Positions 1 to 12,289 of a stretch of DNA of 64,000 nucleotides are shown here, in pieces; position 1 is the stretch's first letter, and each line of letters begins with the position of its first letter. Made by a program: the position numbers and the translations under genes. Origin of the DNA: Pyrrhoderma lamaoense (taxonomy: Eukaryota; Basidiomycota; Agaricomycetes; Hymenochaetales; Hymenochaetaceae). The notes under the pieces are model-generated. The model ran no database searches. It saw only the letters and a list, made by a program, of their open reading frames with translations, and had not been told where the DNA came from. Location: positions 1,178,001-1,242,000 of the forward strand of contig NBAZ01000009.1 of NCBI GenBank assembly GCA_002794735.1, read 5' to 3'.

Positions 1-136
1 TGCAAGACTGAAGATAGCGTATAGCGTATTGAGGTATTGGGGTGATTAAGATGAAGGAGGAAGAGGGTGTAAAGATTCTGGAAGAAAGAAACCAAAAAAA
101 AAAAGAAATCAAAATAAACAAAAGAAGAGAGAGTAG

Positions 137-168
137 AAAGGAAGGAAGGAAGGAAGGAAGGAAGGAAA
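137..168. repeat. (GAAG)n simple repeat
   Basis: A purine-rich tetranucleotide tract of about seven GAAG units lies in purine-rich, non-coding sequence. The first ~490 bases hold no gene I can support; they are probably downstream sequence of the Vps3-like gene that ends near 570 on the minus strand. Confidence 0.85.
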
Positions 169-567
169 GTCGTCTTGAGTGCCGAGCGACTTGAATGTCG
201 TTCTTATTTTGAGGGAAATGAAAAGAGTTGGGGGTAGGGGTCAGGGGTTGGAATGGAGTGAGAGGAGAAGATGAGATGGTGGGTTGATGGAAGAATGGGT
301 GATGGATGATGGATGAAAATAAGATTACGGGAATGAGGGATGGAGAAATTGTTACGTATGTACGCATCTCCGAAACTTGAGGAGGAAGAAGAAGGAAAAT
401 CGTAATATGCAAGATTCAAGACGCAAGATGCCAGAGAAAAGAAGTAAAGGGGGAGGGGGGAATGGGAAACGAAGAGTCGAAAGTAGATGTAGATGATAAA
501 AGTTGAAAGATATCTCTACAACCTAACGGGGAAAAAAAGAATAAAAGGACACACAATTCTTTTCTCT

Positions 568-3500
568 TCATCCAAACCTAATCTCATCAACCTCTTCGTC
601 CCCTTCGCCCCCCTCTCCCTCTCCCTAATCGAAGCTTTTTCATCCAAAGACATAGGTAACCCCTTCTTCTCATCCACATCCACATCCACCTCCGCCCCTT
701 TCTCAAACCCTCCACCACCGCCATCAGCACCATATTCCCCATACTCACCCCCTTCATACCCCTCATCCCCATCCCCTCGACCTCGACTTCCTCCTCAACA
801 ACAGCCCCTTGCTCCCTAATCACCTCCCAAGTCCTCTCGACCACTTCCCGATTTTGAGACGCGCTAAGGGACTTGACGATCATACCTTCATGTCGGATGT
901 GTAACGCGCGTCGGAGGGAACGGGCGAGGAAGGAGGAGGTCGTTTGCAGTGGCCAGGTTGGAGGGAGGTGGTTGATTACCTGTTTGTTGTGTTGCGTTGT
1001 TGCGTTGTATTTGTGTGTGCGTTTGTGTATTGTCCAAGAGCGAGGGAAGGGGATAGAGATGTATGAATTAGTACAAGTAATGGCAACGATACGGGAAGAA
1101 GGAAAAACAATTTTTTGGACGGGAAGACTTACGTCAACGACATCAAACTTTCCTGCTTGGGAGTTCAACAGCCTCGCTGTCGCCGTTCGTTCTACCATCT
1201 CCGTACCTGGACCTGCGACACTACTCTCTGAACCAGAGCTAGTCATATATACCCCTAATAAGACCTTCAGCAGATCCCTTTTCGTCTCCTCGTCCACCGA
1301 CTTGGGAGCCCCGGAAGTGATGAGAGCCGCCCATCTGTCTATTCCCATCACGATCTGAGCTCCACCAGTAGTGCTAGAAACTGAAACAGACGTAGACATA
1401 GGTACAGCAGCACCTGGTCCGCCAGACAAAGATGCAGATCCAAGCGCAGAGCTAGGTACGGCATTGAGGCTAGTGGATCCACATCGCTCAGCGATTGCCG
1501 AAGCGACCTTTGCGGAGACGACTATTCCGCCTCCGAGAGTACAGTATGCTTCGGCAGATGTTGAGTCGTGGACTTCGCGAACGAGTGTTGTCAATGCGTC
1601 TACGTGTCTTCCGAGCTGATTGGGCGTAATATGAGCAGGAGGTACGACCGGTAGATGTGTAAAGAGATAAGGATTAGAAACAGGAAAAGGACTCACTTTC
1701 CCGAATAGGATGGCTTTCTCCACCTTTAAAACTTTTTCATAAGGTTCTAATTTTCGTATTACGCTCTCAGCATCGTACGATCTGGAGCCTTGGAGTAGTA
1801 ATACTGTTTTTAAACGTGCGTCCCGGCTCTCGGATTCGGGTGTTGAAGTTGCGAAGTAGAGAAGGAATGGTGTGGAGGACGTCGTGGATGAGGAGGATGC
1901 GTATGAAGAAGCTTTTTTGTTAGAGAGAGATAATTTGTTAGTAAATATAGTTTTTTTTAAATTTCTTATTACGTGGATAGGGTAGAAAAAAGAACGAGTA
2001 GCATACCTTTGGCTCTCCATAGCTTTGATACGTTCTCATCTGATACATATCTGATTAACTCATCCACACAGACGTCAACTAGTTGGTTGTGCAAGTTCTC
2101 TTCCTGTATTCTCCATACATACATAGTAGTTTCATGATAGAGTATTTTGTATGAGTTTGGGACTTGTAAGTAGCGAGAGAAAATACGCACCTGACTTCGT
2201 TTCTGCAATACCAAGTACTCGAGGTACTTCGTCCCAGCTTGAGGACTCGCCTCCCTGATCTTCTCTAATAATGCTGACTCGTCCTGGCCTGGGACACTGC
2301 GCTTTGGATCACGCGCTATTATCAGCTTCAAACCTAGCTCTGGATCTCTTCGCATCAACCAGAGAGCCCAGCGTTGCACACGAGCACGGTCAGCCGTCCG
2401 GCTGAGAAGATCAATCATCCTTTCTAACGGATCCCTGATGTCTTCATCTGTCCAGACACCTTCCGCTAACCTATATATAAAATATTATGCGGTAGCATTA
2501 GGAGTGTAGTTGATAGATGAATAGTTAGATCATTCAACTCGTAGTTTCTTTGAAGTGACTGACTTAGCCCAAGCCTCGAGTAGTTTCTCCTCGTACTCTC
2601 CCCCGCCTTTTACACTCTTCTCCACTTCTTTTTCATTTGCCCTTTCGTAAAGCCTGCATAAAGCGCCAAATTGCCCGTTCTTTGCAAAAGTCTCCTCAAC
2701 TTCTTCGAGTACGATATCATTTGCCTCATCCACAAGCGTATACAACTCCCGTGTGTCGTTATCTGTTTCTGCAAGAATCTTGGCCAAAACTGTGTCTACA
2801 ACCTACACATTTACATAGAGCGTTTGATCATATAAATTTCGGATTTGCTTGGTCTACTAGGATGGGAACAGACGTACTTCATTGACACTCCTCCCTTTCT
2901 CTACCTTCCTTTCTTTCTGCTGTCGGTCCTTTTGCTGTTGCTGTTGCTGTTGTTGGAAATTAGACCCGTAGCTTCCTACGAGTCTCCTTGTTCGAAATTT
3001 CCTCAGGTACGCCGTTAACATGTCTCGCGCACATACGTTCAGCACGCGCATCAGCTCTGCCGTCGGCCTTTCACTTTCTGCATCGTTCGATTCTGGGTGC
3101 AGATAAGGGGCATAGTTCTTCACTAAGTTGGCCAGGACTGGGTGATCAGCCGTGTTATGCCATCAGATATACGGAGAACGTGGGTACGTAATCAGGAATA
3201 AAAAGGAAAATGAGGCGATATGTGAGTGATCAAGTAGGGTGGGCTGCGTGTCGAGACGGGGCATATGTGGGGGTTTAAAACAAGAACAGAGTGGGGAAAT
3301 GAAATAAGGAGTGGAAGGGGGGTGTAAAAGACAAGAAAAGAAAGAGGAGAAAAGACATTTTTTTTGCGAGAGAAACTTGAACTCACCGATTTCATCGACA
3401 GACTTCGCCTTTGGTAAGTGTTCCACGACGCCTGCGAAGACGTATACATATCCTCCCATTTCTTCTTCTCCGTTCTCTTCTCCATCCACCCCTTTTCGTT

Positions 3501-5792
3501 TTCGTGGAAGGAATAACCCTCCTGCAAGTTCTGGGAACCACTTCACCACTAATCTAGGATCCGTTTCTCCTGTTAGTAGGTAACGCCCGGCCTCCTCAAA
3601 TCTCGTTTCTCCAAAGCACATGAACCCGGCTCTCTGGTATACATACTTCACCTCTTCCTGAGCCTCAGGTAGAGATGATGATGGAGACGATCCGCCACCG
3701 AACGGTTTCACACCGCCAATTCCTACACCATTACTACTACCACCAAAACTTGACCTACTCCCACCTCCGCCGAGTAACTTTCGTTGACTCTGATCCGCAA
3801 GATCGATCGCATCTTCTATACGCCTGCTTTCGAATAGTGCGTCTGCTTGTGAAAGGAGAGTTGCGGGCAATAAAGCCTGTATTGAGTTATCGGATAGAAG
3901 TAGAATATTTGATTGTTCGAATGTTATTGCTATTGACTTCAGCATTGGGGATGGAGGAGGAGGTATCGAAGGACCCATTCCGGGTTGGAGTAGCGTGTTT
4001 CCCTTGTCTGTTGGAGAGGAGGAAGGTGTAGGGTCATTGGTTGAGAAAAGAGGGACAGGCACCGGCCTTAATTTCTCTGTCCTATGAGCAGAAGGAACGA
4101 GGAATCCATTAGGAGCCGAGACCAGAGACCTTACTCCGGATGTCTGTGAGGTAGGGGATGAGGGTCCGGGTATGACTTGCACAATTGCTTGAGTCTCTAT
4201 GGAATGAATTTCGATAGACTCATCTGGAAGTAAAGCAGCTATATAAGGATATTCATAGCCTGAGAAAGGATAAACGGTTAAGTGTATAATATAAATGGAG
4301 AAAGAGAACTAAACGTGCATATAGATCTAGGAAAACTCTTCCATTCAAGAGTGCCTCTCACAGGATCGCCATGCCCCGTGATAAAGACACCCATAGCGCT
4401 TGTTCCCATTCCGCTTATTAATAAAAACTCCTCTTCACTTATCACGACTATAAGTGGTCGTACGATATTATCAGTAGATTCAGATGAAGGAACTTGGTTG
4501 AACGGTAAGAGGGGCACAGAAGTGGAGGCTACTAAGTCTATCATATCATAGTTCTCTGTGTCCGCTGCGCAGAGATATCGACCCATACGGACCCCATACC
4601 AGATATTCAGACCATTGGGAACTTCCTAGTGAACGTAGATATGTAAAGATATGGAAGAGTAATAGTGGTTTTTCTGAGGTTAATCTTACTCTTTGCAGCA
4701 CAAGTCTCTCCTTAAGTGTGTACATGGCAATGTTTGTTCTCTTGATCACACAGAATTCTACAGGATCGACTTTAAAATGTGAGTCCGAAGGTGCCATCAC
4801 TCGTGTGCACTGTTCGTCAACACAAAGAGAGATGACGTTTCGAATCGGCCTGATAACTGAGTGGCTAACGGGATCGAGAGAAGGAAGAACATAGAAATGT
4901 ACTTGGTGGTCTATTATAAAAGAGAAGAAAAAAATGTTAATGAGATATATGTTAGTTAGACTGAACAAAACGCAGTGCGCTTACCACTTAATATTAGTGC
5001 CCTCCCAATGCTCATGCAAAGTATTATTTGATCGATAGCCTTTCCTGTTGGAATTGTCTGCCGAGACAGCAGTGCGTAACACTCTGGCTATCATATCCGC
5101 AACACCAACATATCAAATACCAGTAGTTCGTAGTGATTGATGGCGACAATGTTGCGAGGACATATGTAGATGGTGTCTTTAGTAGTGTATACTGGCTCCC
5201 TGCATAGTATCGGATTACCCACCCCTTCTGGACCGTCTGCTTGTAAAGCATATCGTAGTAGCGTGCCATCTGAGCAACCAGCATATATTTCCGAACCTAT
5301 TTTCATCATTACCGCGGTATATAAGTAGATAGTAGAACAACACATTCAGCCCCGTAGCAAGGATACATGGGAAGATAGGGTTTAAGCATACCAACAGCCT
5401 GCGAGCATGTTACATAGGTACTAGGACTTTGAGTCCTCCCAGGAGCACTTGTACCTCCAGGCCCAGATCCTTCGACTCCAAAACCTGCAAAGCCTACAGG
5501 AGTATATAGAGATACCAAAAGTTTTGTGTCATTAGCAGTGTATCACGTGCGTCCCAGTAAGAAACACACCGAGTCCAGAATCTGGTACCTTTTCATGAAA
5601 TACGAGGGGAACAAGTTGCTGAACCTGGAACGGAGGTACATCCGGCGCCTCAAGCGCTCCGATTCCTCCGAGGTCACTGAGAGCACCGGTACCAGACGCG
5701 AATGCCATAGGTATCAAGTCTGTTTTGTGGTAATCAAGGGGCTTAGGATTAGGATCAAGGTTGAAGTGAACAAGGCGAAAGGCGTGAGGCAA
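568..5792 (-). CDS. VPS3: Vps3/TGFBRAP1-like CORVET tethering subunit
   Basis: Large vacuolar/endosomal sorting protein of the TGFBRAP1-Vps3-Vps39 family. Members have an N-terminal CNH beta-propeller and Vps39-type domains, and act in CORVET with Rab5 at endosomes. About twelve exons run from MPHAFRLVHFNL at 5792. The CNH part lies at 5792-4300, with blocks such as EIYAGCSDGTLLRY and FKVDPVEFCVIKR. The middle exon (4245-3385) has SRRIEDAIDLADQSQ and AGFMCFGETRFEEAGRYLL, as in TGFBRAP1. A polyglutamine run is at 2932-2958. ARDPKRSVPGQDES and AGTKYLEYLVLQKRS lie at 2300-2190. The C-terminal block is LPPTWPLQTTSSFLARSLRR near 970-910. The final exon changes frame near 773-776 (a C run on plus); a single missing base would continue to a stop at 568-570, whereas the uncorrected frame ends at 587. 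I see no C-terminal zinc-binding CxxC pair. Vps39 is the alternative; the TGFBRAP1-like blocks favour Vps3. Confidence 0.82.
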
Positions 5793-6530
5793 GTCTATTT
5801 AGCCTTTCTTCTTGTACTCTTCTTTCCTCTCTATTATATTGAACACGTTTCTTCCTCTTCGTTAAGTAAGCTAGCTCGCTACTCAGTTGGTAGTATTTTC
5901 AAAAAGTGTGAATGAAAGTCGTACGTGAGGAAGATGGATTCAGTTAAACATGGCTTGTATGAGCTCACCGAAGATAACTTCCGTACAGCACATTGGCGAC
6001 GACTCTTCCGGACGCGTGCATTCGACTGTTGAAGGCAGGTACAGATTACGTAATATCTTCTCCGTGGCTTCGACTAGGCAGTTTGATACTACATGTACTA
6101 CGGGTAGGTCGTATGCACTATCTCGTACCGTTCTACCACAATTACAATGAAAATTATACAATTGCCTTTATATTTGCGATGGGAGGGTACTTGTCTCGGA
6201 ACCACTAGGCAATATGAAATAAATTAATTAATGATATCGGTAAGTATATACAGAGGAAACTATAGAATAGCACGATAGATGGGAGAAACGGAAAATGGGG
6301 AAGATAGGGGTAGAGCTTGCAAGCCAATAGCTAATATAAAGTGATTAATACGTTGATACATGACAAGATTATATGGATACTATATTTAACTTATTATTGA
6401 CGGATAATCCTACAGAACATGAACCATCGATATCATTATCACTAGTTCACCCATGTTTCCTAGTAGATGTGATAGTCTAATCAGTATTACATTAGGATAT
6501 ATTGCCATCGGCTCAGAGAGTAGGTAAGTA
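5793..6530. other. Intergenic: Vps3-like upstream region
   Basis: About 740 bp between the start codon of the Vps3-like gene and the stop codon of the seven-helix gene upstream on the same strand. Short ORFs occur on both strands but none shows family resemblance or splice-linked continuation. It should hold the Vps3 promoter and 5' leader plus the 3' UTR of the neighbour. Confidence 0.6.
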
Positions 6531-7682
6531 TCAACGGAGCGGTATTGCAAAAAATTCATTCTGAACTCTCTTCTTCTCATCTGAGCTCATACGAATAAGT
6601 ATAACAGATATAGAGACAAACAAGCCCCATACAATGACGGAATCTAGTAGGGACACAATCTCAACATTGTTGGAGTAGTGAGCAAATCCAACGAATGGGT
6701 TGGATGCCCGAGAAATATCAACGCCTTTGGGTGATGCCGCTATAGAGAAACCAACTTGTGCGAAAAACATGGTTACGAAGAGGGACAGGAGAGTGAATAC
6801 GCGCTTTCTAAATGTCTAGTTATGGGATGAGAAAAGAGTTATAAGGTTAGTGATCACTACTTACTGAGAACATAGACTTCATGCTTCTATCATCAAATTC
6901 ATCTCGGGTCTTCTTTATTGCCAGCACAACAATAAAGCAGACAGTCAAGCCCACGGATGCGTCGAAAGCATACTCAGCACTTCTATACCCCGACAGAAAC
7001 TGTCTCACTTTCTCCTTTTGATCCACAAGATATACAGCTCGTAAGTACCTGATGTACAAAGCTCCAGCAACAGATGAGGTAGAGCTCAGTATAATATAGC
7101 ATGAAGAACTAAAAATAAAATTCCATCCTGTATATTTTTGTAATGATGAAGGTTTGTAGTCCCGCTTGAGTCTCATAGAAAGAAAGGATTGGATAATTAG
7201 AGTTGTTGAAATGAGTAAAAGGGTCATGGACCAAAGATACATATAGACTGAGATTGCATGAATAGCGACGTAAGAGTTTGGGCCCAACTTTCGCGTTGTG
7301 TCTGTATTGAGATAGACAGCGAAGAGCACGAAATCGACAACGTTGGTGATGAGTGCAAATGAAAGTCCGACTGAGAGTACGGTATATGACAAACGATGCG
7401 AGTATCTAGCTGGAGCCCAAAACAGGATGTTGCTATTAACGGCCAGGAGTGCGAGGATGAGGAAGCTGATAATAGCCCGAATTGTTACATTTGCCTAAAA
7501 AGAATGTACGAAAATACGTGTAAGTTGGAAGTTATGAGAAGGCGTATAAAAGTGATGCTCCTCAAGCAACTTACGGTAATCAAGTTCTTGCTAGTATATG
7601 AGAATTCCGGGCCCGTGCTTTCCTGGGCGACAGAGACTGAGAACAGAGACGCAAATAGTAATACTCTTAAAGTGCGGGACAT
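6531..7682 (-). CDS. Seven-helix membrane protein with signal peptide, unknown function
   Basis: Three exons (7682-7575, 7494-6865, 6815-6531) join in phase 0 with clean GTAAGT donors and TAG acceptors, giving about 340 residues. The first 19 residues (MSRTLRVLLFASLFSVSVA, followed by QES) look like a cleavable signal peptide. Seven hydrophobic stretches follow, at roughly residues 43-62, 71-98, 107-135, 148-172, 208-228, 253-273 and 298-320, then a short charged cytoplasmic tail (SSDEKKRVQNEFF). Signal peptide plus seven helices is a receptor-like layout, but no diagnostic motif of fungal pheromone, Pth11, opsin or cAMP receptors is visible. A small polytopic transporter or scaffold is equally possible. 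No frameshift is needed, which supports the model. I do not recognise the family. Confidence 0.75.
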
Positions 7683-8340
7683 TTTACTTGTCTTTGAAGA
7701 GATATCTGTGATAGAAATGATATATAAATAGACATATTAATAGATAGATAAGAATGATGAAGAGTCAAAAGCGCTGGGCCAAGAGTTTATGTATCCTTAT
7801 AATCTAAGTATGGGACGGAGATGCAGCCGAGAAGTTTCGGCGCTCACAGCTCAACTCTATTAAGGCCAACTTGTCACAACAGCCACAAGACCAAGAAAGG
7901 CATGAGTTATATTCCGTTGAGGTCTTACCCCACCCATAGAGAGAAAGAAAGAGATAACATTGGAGATAAAACGCCAGTTACAGCGTATGAAACGCGACGA
8001 CTTATGCTGAAAGTGGTGGAAGAGTGGTGGAAGATATGTTTCATAGAAAACTTGAGAAAGTGCCGTCGCATAGCAAATTGCAAGTTCTCGATATGTATAT
8101 GACATTAAATATGTGGACACTGGATTATACTTTGTTGATGTCACGGGGCGGTTCAGGTGCAATGCACAGCGCAAAGCTGAAACTGGACTTAGATTGAAGG
8201 TGATAATTTTAGAACATCTCGAAACCAAGGACAGATACAATTCGCACGCACGTTTGTAGGAACGGTCACATGATCTTGACGCGTTAATTAAGAACTGGGC
8301 TAGCTTATGCGAGAAAAACACAACAAAACAAGCTGCGTTC
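7683..8340. other. Intergenic, no gene seen
   Basis: About 660 bp upstream of the seven-helix gene. ORFs on both strands overlap here but lack recognisable domains or splice structure. It presumably contains the promoter of the seven-helix gene. Confidence 0.5.
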
Positions 8341-9540
8341 TCTAAATATGGCTAGAGTATATAGTATGGTAGTTATCCAGCCTCACCAGCCCGCCCTGCC
8401 CAAATCCGGCATCACGTGGGGTAGTTGGCCCATATGTATATAAACATACCCTGGTCCCGCCTGTATCTCTAGCTCCTGCCCAACCCTGTGACTAACCCCC
8501 TCGTTTTACGTATGACTGACAACCTTTGCCTCCTCTAGAATTCTTTTTCAGATCTTCCGATCCTCTTGTGTCATCTGAGTTCAACCTCAATGGCCTGGAG
8601 TGTATACGAGGGCATCGAGCCCGCGCGGGTGAGCATCGGCAACAACCTCGGCTGACGTAGATGCATGGGCATGCGTGCGACCCGTGAAGGTGCAGGAGGG
8701 GTGGATGGGGTGAGTGCATACGCCTTGTATAACCTAACTGTGGTGAATCGTGAAGGTACAGGAGGGGTGTGCGGGTGGAGGCGCCTGTCTTGTATAATCT
8801 GATCGTGCTGAATCGTGAAGGTGCAGGAGGGGTGTACAGGTGGAGGCACCCACCTTGTATACTCTGATCGTGCTGGAATGTGAAGGTACAGGAGGTGCGT
8901 ACGGGGTGGGGGCCTAAGCCTTGTGTGCTTTGATCGTGCCAGATCGTGAAGGTACAGGAGGGGAATACAGGGTGGAGGCATAAGCCTTGTTCACTTCGAT
9001 TGTACTGGATCGTGAATGGATATTTTTTTTGGTCTCGGTCTCCTTCTGTGTTTCGGTCTCGGTATTTCCTTATACTTTTAATCGTTTTTATCCCATGCGC
9101 TTACCCTCCCTAGTTAATTTTTGAGTTCCCTTGGTCGGTCCTGTGACGGCATGGAGAGAGGGTTGGCTAGCTAGGAGCGCTACTAGTCGGCTGGCCTGAT
9201 GTCTGTGTTTGATCGGGCGCACGACAGTCTTGAGGAAGCAATATGAAGGGTCTGGCCCGCCTTGAAGTGTTGCGGATCCAGGATTGTTGGGCGATAATAA
9301 TGGGTTCAGGGGGCTTTGCGCGATGGGCCGTTCTTTCTTGTTTTTTTTCGTTTTTTTTCTTTTCCTTGATTCCCGCTTGACAGTCCGATAAAAATACAAA
9401 AAAAAAAACAGAAAAGTTTAAAAATACAAAAAAATTAGATAGGGCGCGTCCCCGGTGGCAATGGAAGTCGCCTTGTCGTGGTGCCTTGCCGGCTCAGCCT
9501 TTCGTGGCTGCTAAATGACTTCCACATGTAACTTTATTGT
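8341..9540. other. GC-rich island, possible mobile-element remnant
   Basis: A 1.2 kb block clearly richer in G+C than its AT-rich flanks. It has a TATA-like tract (TATATAAAC near 8436), then pyrimidine-rich sequence, the 65-66 bp minisatellite, a GGTCTCGGT-type repeat (9030-9062) and A-rich stretches near 9395-9440, followed by another GC-rich segment to 9520. The order promoter-like/repeats/A-rich resembles an LTR or a non-autonomous transcribed element. I could not find paired LTRs, terminal inverted repeats, target-site duplications or a reverse transcriptase or transposase ORF. A 103-codon minus ORF (9399-9088) has no domain I recognise. Confidence 0.35.
8683..9018. repeat. 65-66 bp minisatellite, five units
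   Basis: Five tandem units begin at 8683, 8749, 8814, 8879 and 8945, each opening with (C/T)GTGAAGGT(G/A)CAGGAGG and closing with a TGATCGTGCTG-like sequence. A truncated sixth start (CGTGAATGG) is at 9011. Units are 65 or 66 bp and diverged by several substitutions each. The unit length is not consistently a multiple of three, so this is not a conserved coding repeat. Confidence 0.9.
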
Positions 9541-10076
9541 AGTCGTAGAATAGTCTACTAGGTGACAATATAATTACGAAGCATTCTTTACGGAACTTCA
9601 TTTACTATAAGACGCATTTCCATTTCTCACTATTATTCCTTCTCATTACGAAAGTGAAGAAAAAAATTGGTTGACACTTCTGTATCTTGGTATTCAGTCA
9701 GATCCACCGAGACACAGATCGCAAGACTTCGTGTACGATCTATCCATATTTCCCTCAATTAACAAAACAAACCTATGTTAAAACTCACGTCCGTAAGAAC
9801 AGGACATTGCTCCAGGACGATGGAAGTCATCTTTAGACGTTAAATTTATGAATACACTAGAATACAGATATAGTAGAGCAGCAAGAAACTAGTTGATAGT
9901 TTCTAAAAAGCGACTCGACTAAGAGTAATTATATGTGTTGGACATATTAACTATCAACATGCCATGCGAGAAGGTATCATTAGTAAAGATAAGTATTAAC
10001 GAGAAAAAATGATGGCGTATGCTTACCTCGTACATAATTAGATCACTAGTAAATCATTTAGTCAATACTTTTTCTC
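9541..10076. other. Intergenic, no gene seen
   Basis: AT-rich sequence between the GC-rich island and the 3' end of cystathionine gamma-synthase. No ORF or structured element could be supported. Confidence 0.5.
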
Positions 10077-12039
10077 TCATTTCCCAATCACAATTTTCGC
10101 CGCTCTCAGAGCGTCATCGAAAATTGACAGAAGATGTACTTTCTCCTCGGTCCCCACACTGACTCGGACCAAGTTTGGATCGACACCAAGCCCTTGTACC
10201 CAATCGAGTTCGAGGTAGTGGGCAAGTACTGTATATGGACACGCCAGTGTGAAGCTTGTCCCAAGAGATGGTCCTTTGTGACACTTCAGAGCGTCGAAGA
10301 ATGCGTGTGCGGCTGTTTCTGAGACAAATGTTACAGAGAAAAGACCGCCATACGCTGATGCGTTCGGGGAAGGTCAGCTGCGCGACAGGCAATATAATTT
10401 TCATATGTAGTGAATTTCGGATAGAACACTTCTTTTATCACACTGCTTCCATCAGTCGATAAGGAGTCGGCTTTAAGAAGTTCGCATACAGCCTCGGCGT
10501 TTTCGTTGATGATTTTTATGCGCTTCTGGAATTGTCGAGAATTGCGTTCCATGAAGATAGCGTCTTCACCAAAGTAGACGTCTTCATAAGTGTTCTTCAA
10601 AGCCGCTTTGAGAACACCATAGTGCCTTCCCTTTGGATTAAGGACAAGGCTTCCGCCCATCACATTCGAGTCCCCACTGAAGACTTTAGTTAAGCTGCTA
10701 ACGACAATATCTGCGAGTGGAAGCACGCTAACATCAATAAAGTTCCCAATCGTATCGTCTACGACTATTAAGAAGTTATATTTGTCAGCGAGTTCCCGAA
10801 GTCGTCGTAAATTCGGAGATCGGAGCAGGGGATTAGAAGGAAATTCGGTGAAAAGAGCAAGTATTGGAGGAGTAGATGCGTCTGTATGGTTGGGAGAAAG
10901 TTCATTAAGTAAGCTTGAGAGCTTATCAATTTCTGAATCAAGACCAGAACCAAAGAAATGGCAGCCTGGTCCCCATTTCTGTAGAATTTTAAGAGTATCG
11001 GTATATGGGAATCCAAAGCATACACTCTTCTGAACGGGCCGGCATGATAGCGCAAGTTGATGTGCAGTCCAGATAGCTGACATTCCAGTAGGGTACAGGA
11101 ACACGTCGTCTTCGCCAACGGTCTCAACACCACGGGAACTAGGCTTCAAAGTTGTTGAATCAGAGCCTGTGTTGAAGGGATGTGCATTGTGCACATCGCT
11201 TGAGTGACTGTCGTGTGCAAGAGTACCAGCAATACGCCTTCGTAAAGCTCTCTTTGCCGCTGTTGCATAATGTCCTGGCTGGCAGCGCCCATATCGCTCC
11301 TCCACGTACTCTGACATAGTATGGAACGAATCGATTTCGGCATCTGATGGACTGATGGGCGACCTCGGACCAACTGAGTAATGCTTATTAAGTCGTTTGA
11401 ATGGTCTACGTGCTGGGCCATTTGCGGGGATTGGTGCAGGCTGCAGTACCTCATTCAAGGGTTCGGTAACAAGTAAGTCTCCAAGCACCTCCCTGCATCT
11501 GTCAGCTAATCGACTTGAAATCCCAAGTCCAGTGTGTTGCCAAAACTGTTTAGCAACAGAAAATGCATCAGCAGGAATAAGACTATGTGAAGGGTAATTT
11601 CGATCGGGGAAGGAGATTGATTATCTTCAGGACTTGCAAGGAAATCGCATATACGGGCCGAGTATTCGCTCTTTTGGGAAATGAATTCACGACAGGATTC
11701 GGCAATCCTTCTTGATGGGAATAACATACATTTCTCTCCAGCTAGACCAAATTTCTTCTCACACAGTGAGGCAAGCTTTATCAAGTAATTTAGAAAGTGC
11801 CTGATGAAGAAAGCGAGACATTGTAGACTCACCTTGACGATACTTTTATGAATGAAAAATCGAGGGTATCCGTTACACATCGCACTGATCACCCTCTTAT
11901 CTCCTTCTTCGTAGCCAACATTATCTCTCCACGTCGGTAGTGAGACTGATATAGCATGCTTAGTATAATATGGTATAGAACGTCCCAGTGACTCTTTTTG
12001 ACCTGGGACCTCGTTGTCAAATTTTGAACCGATTGCCAT
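10077..12039 (-). CDS. STR2: Cystathionine gamma-synthase (PLP enzyme)
   Basis: Forms cystathionine from cysteine and an activated homoserine in the transsulfuration/methionine route. Exon 1 (12039-11833) encodes MAIGSKFDNEVPGQ through GYPRFFIHKSI. Exon 2 (11775-10077) carries the Cys/Met-metabolism PLP fold: VFLYPTGMSAIWTAHQ, the substrate/PLP region FTEFPSNPLLRSPNL, IVVDDTIGNF, the PLP-lysine region VVSSLTKVFSGDSN and the C-terminal SLGTSFTLACPYT. Two frame changes interrupt exon 2, near 11574-11575 (GG on plus) and 10366-10369 (GGGG). On both sides of each, the protein matches the family, and one missing base at each explains the shift. No intron fits either site. I therefore treat the gene as probably intact with sequence errors; a recent pseudogene is the alternative. 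It shares a 250 bp upstream region with FYV10. Confidence 0.9.
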
Positions 12040-12289
12040 AGCACGACACTATAGAATAACTAGATGTTAACACTACTATTCTATCCTCGTCGACAATGAT
12101 AGAGTTCACGTCGTCGGCCGATGTAGTTCACGAAAGAGTAGAGTATTTATAGCAGCCGACAATAAAATTGAATTTACGGAAGAGCGTGACCATGACTTCC
12201 TTAATGAGTCAACCCGGTGATCGGCATGATGAAATACGACTTACCGCGACCTAACAGACAGCGCACGACCTCCGCATTCACAATAAACG
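12040..12289. promoter_or_regulatory. Shared divergent promoter, STR2 / FYV10
   Basis: Only 250 bp separate the two divergent start codons, so both core promoters must lie here, or partly in the 5' ends. I see no canonical TATA box. The role is inferred from gene order. Confidence 0.55.

Noticed and set aside
204..819. Short ORFs at the window start (both strands)
   Set aside because: Ser/Pro-rich translations of purine-rich or Vps3 antisense sequence.
9088..9399. 103-codon minus ORF in the GC-rich island
   Set aside because: No domain, no homology I recognise and low-complexity basic start; probably chance within a repeat-derived block.
10077..12039. Cystathionine gamma-synthase as a pseudogene
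   Set aside because: Both breaks are single missing bases and the same defect occurs in many unrelated conserved genes; the protein is otherwise fully conserved.
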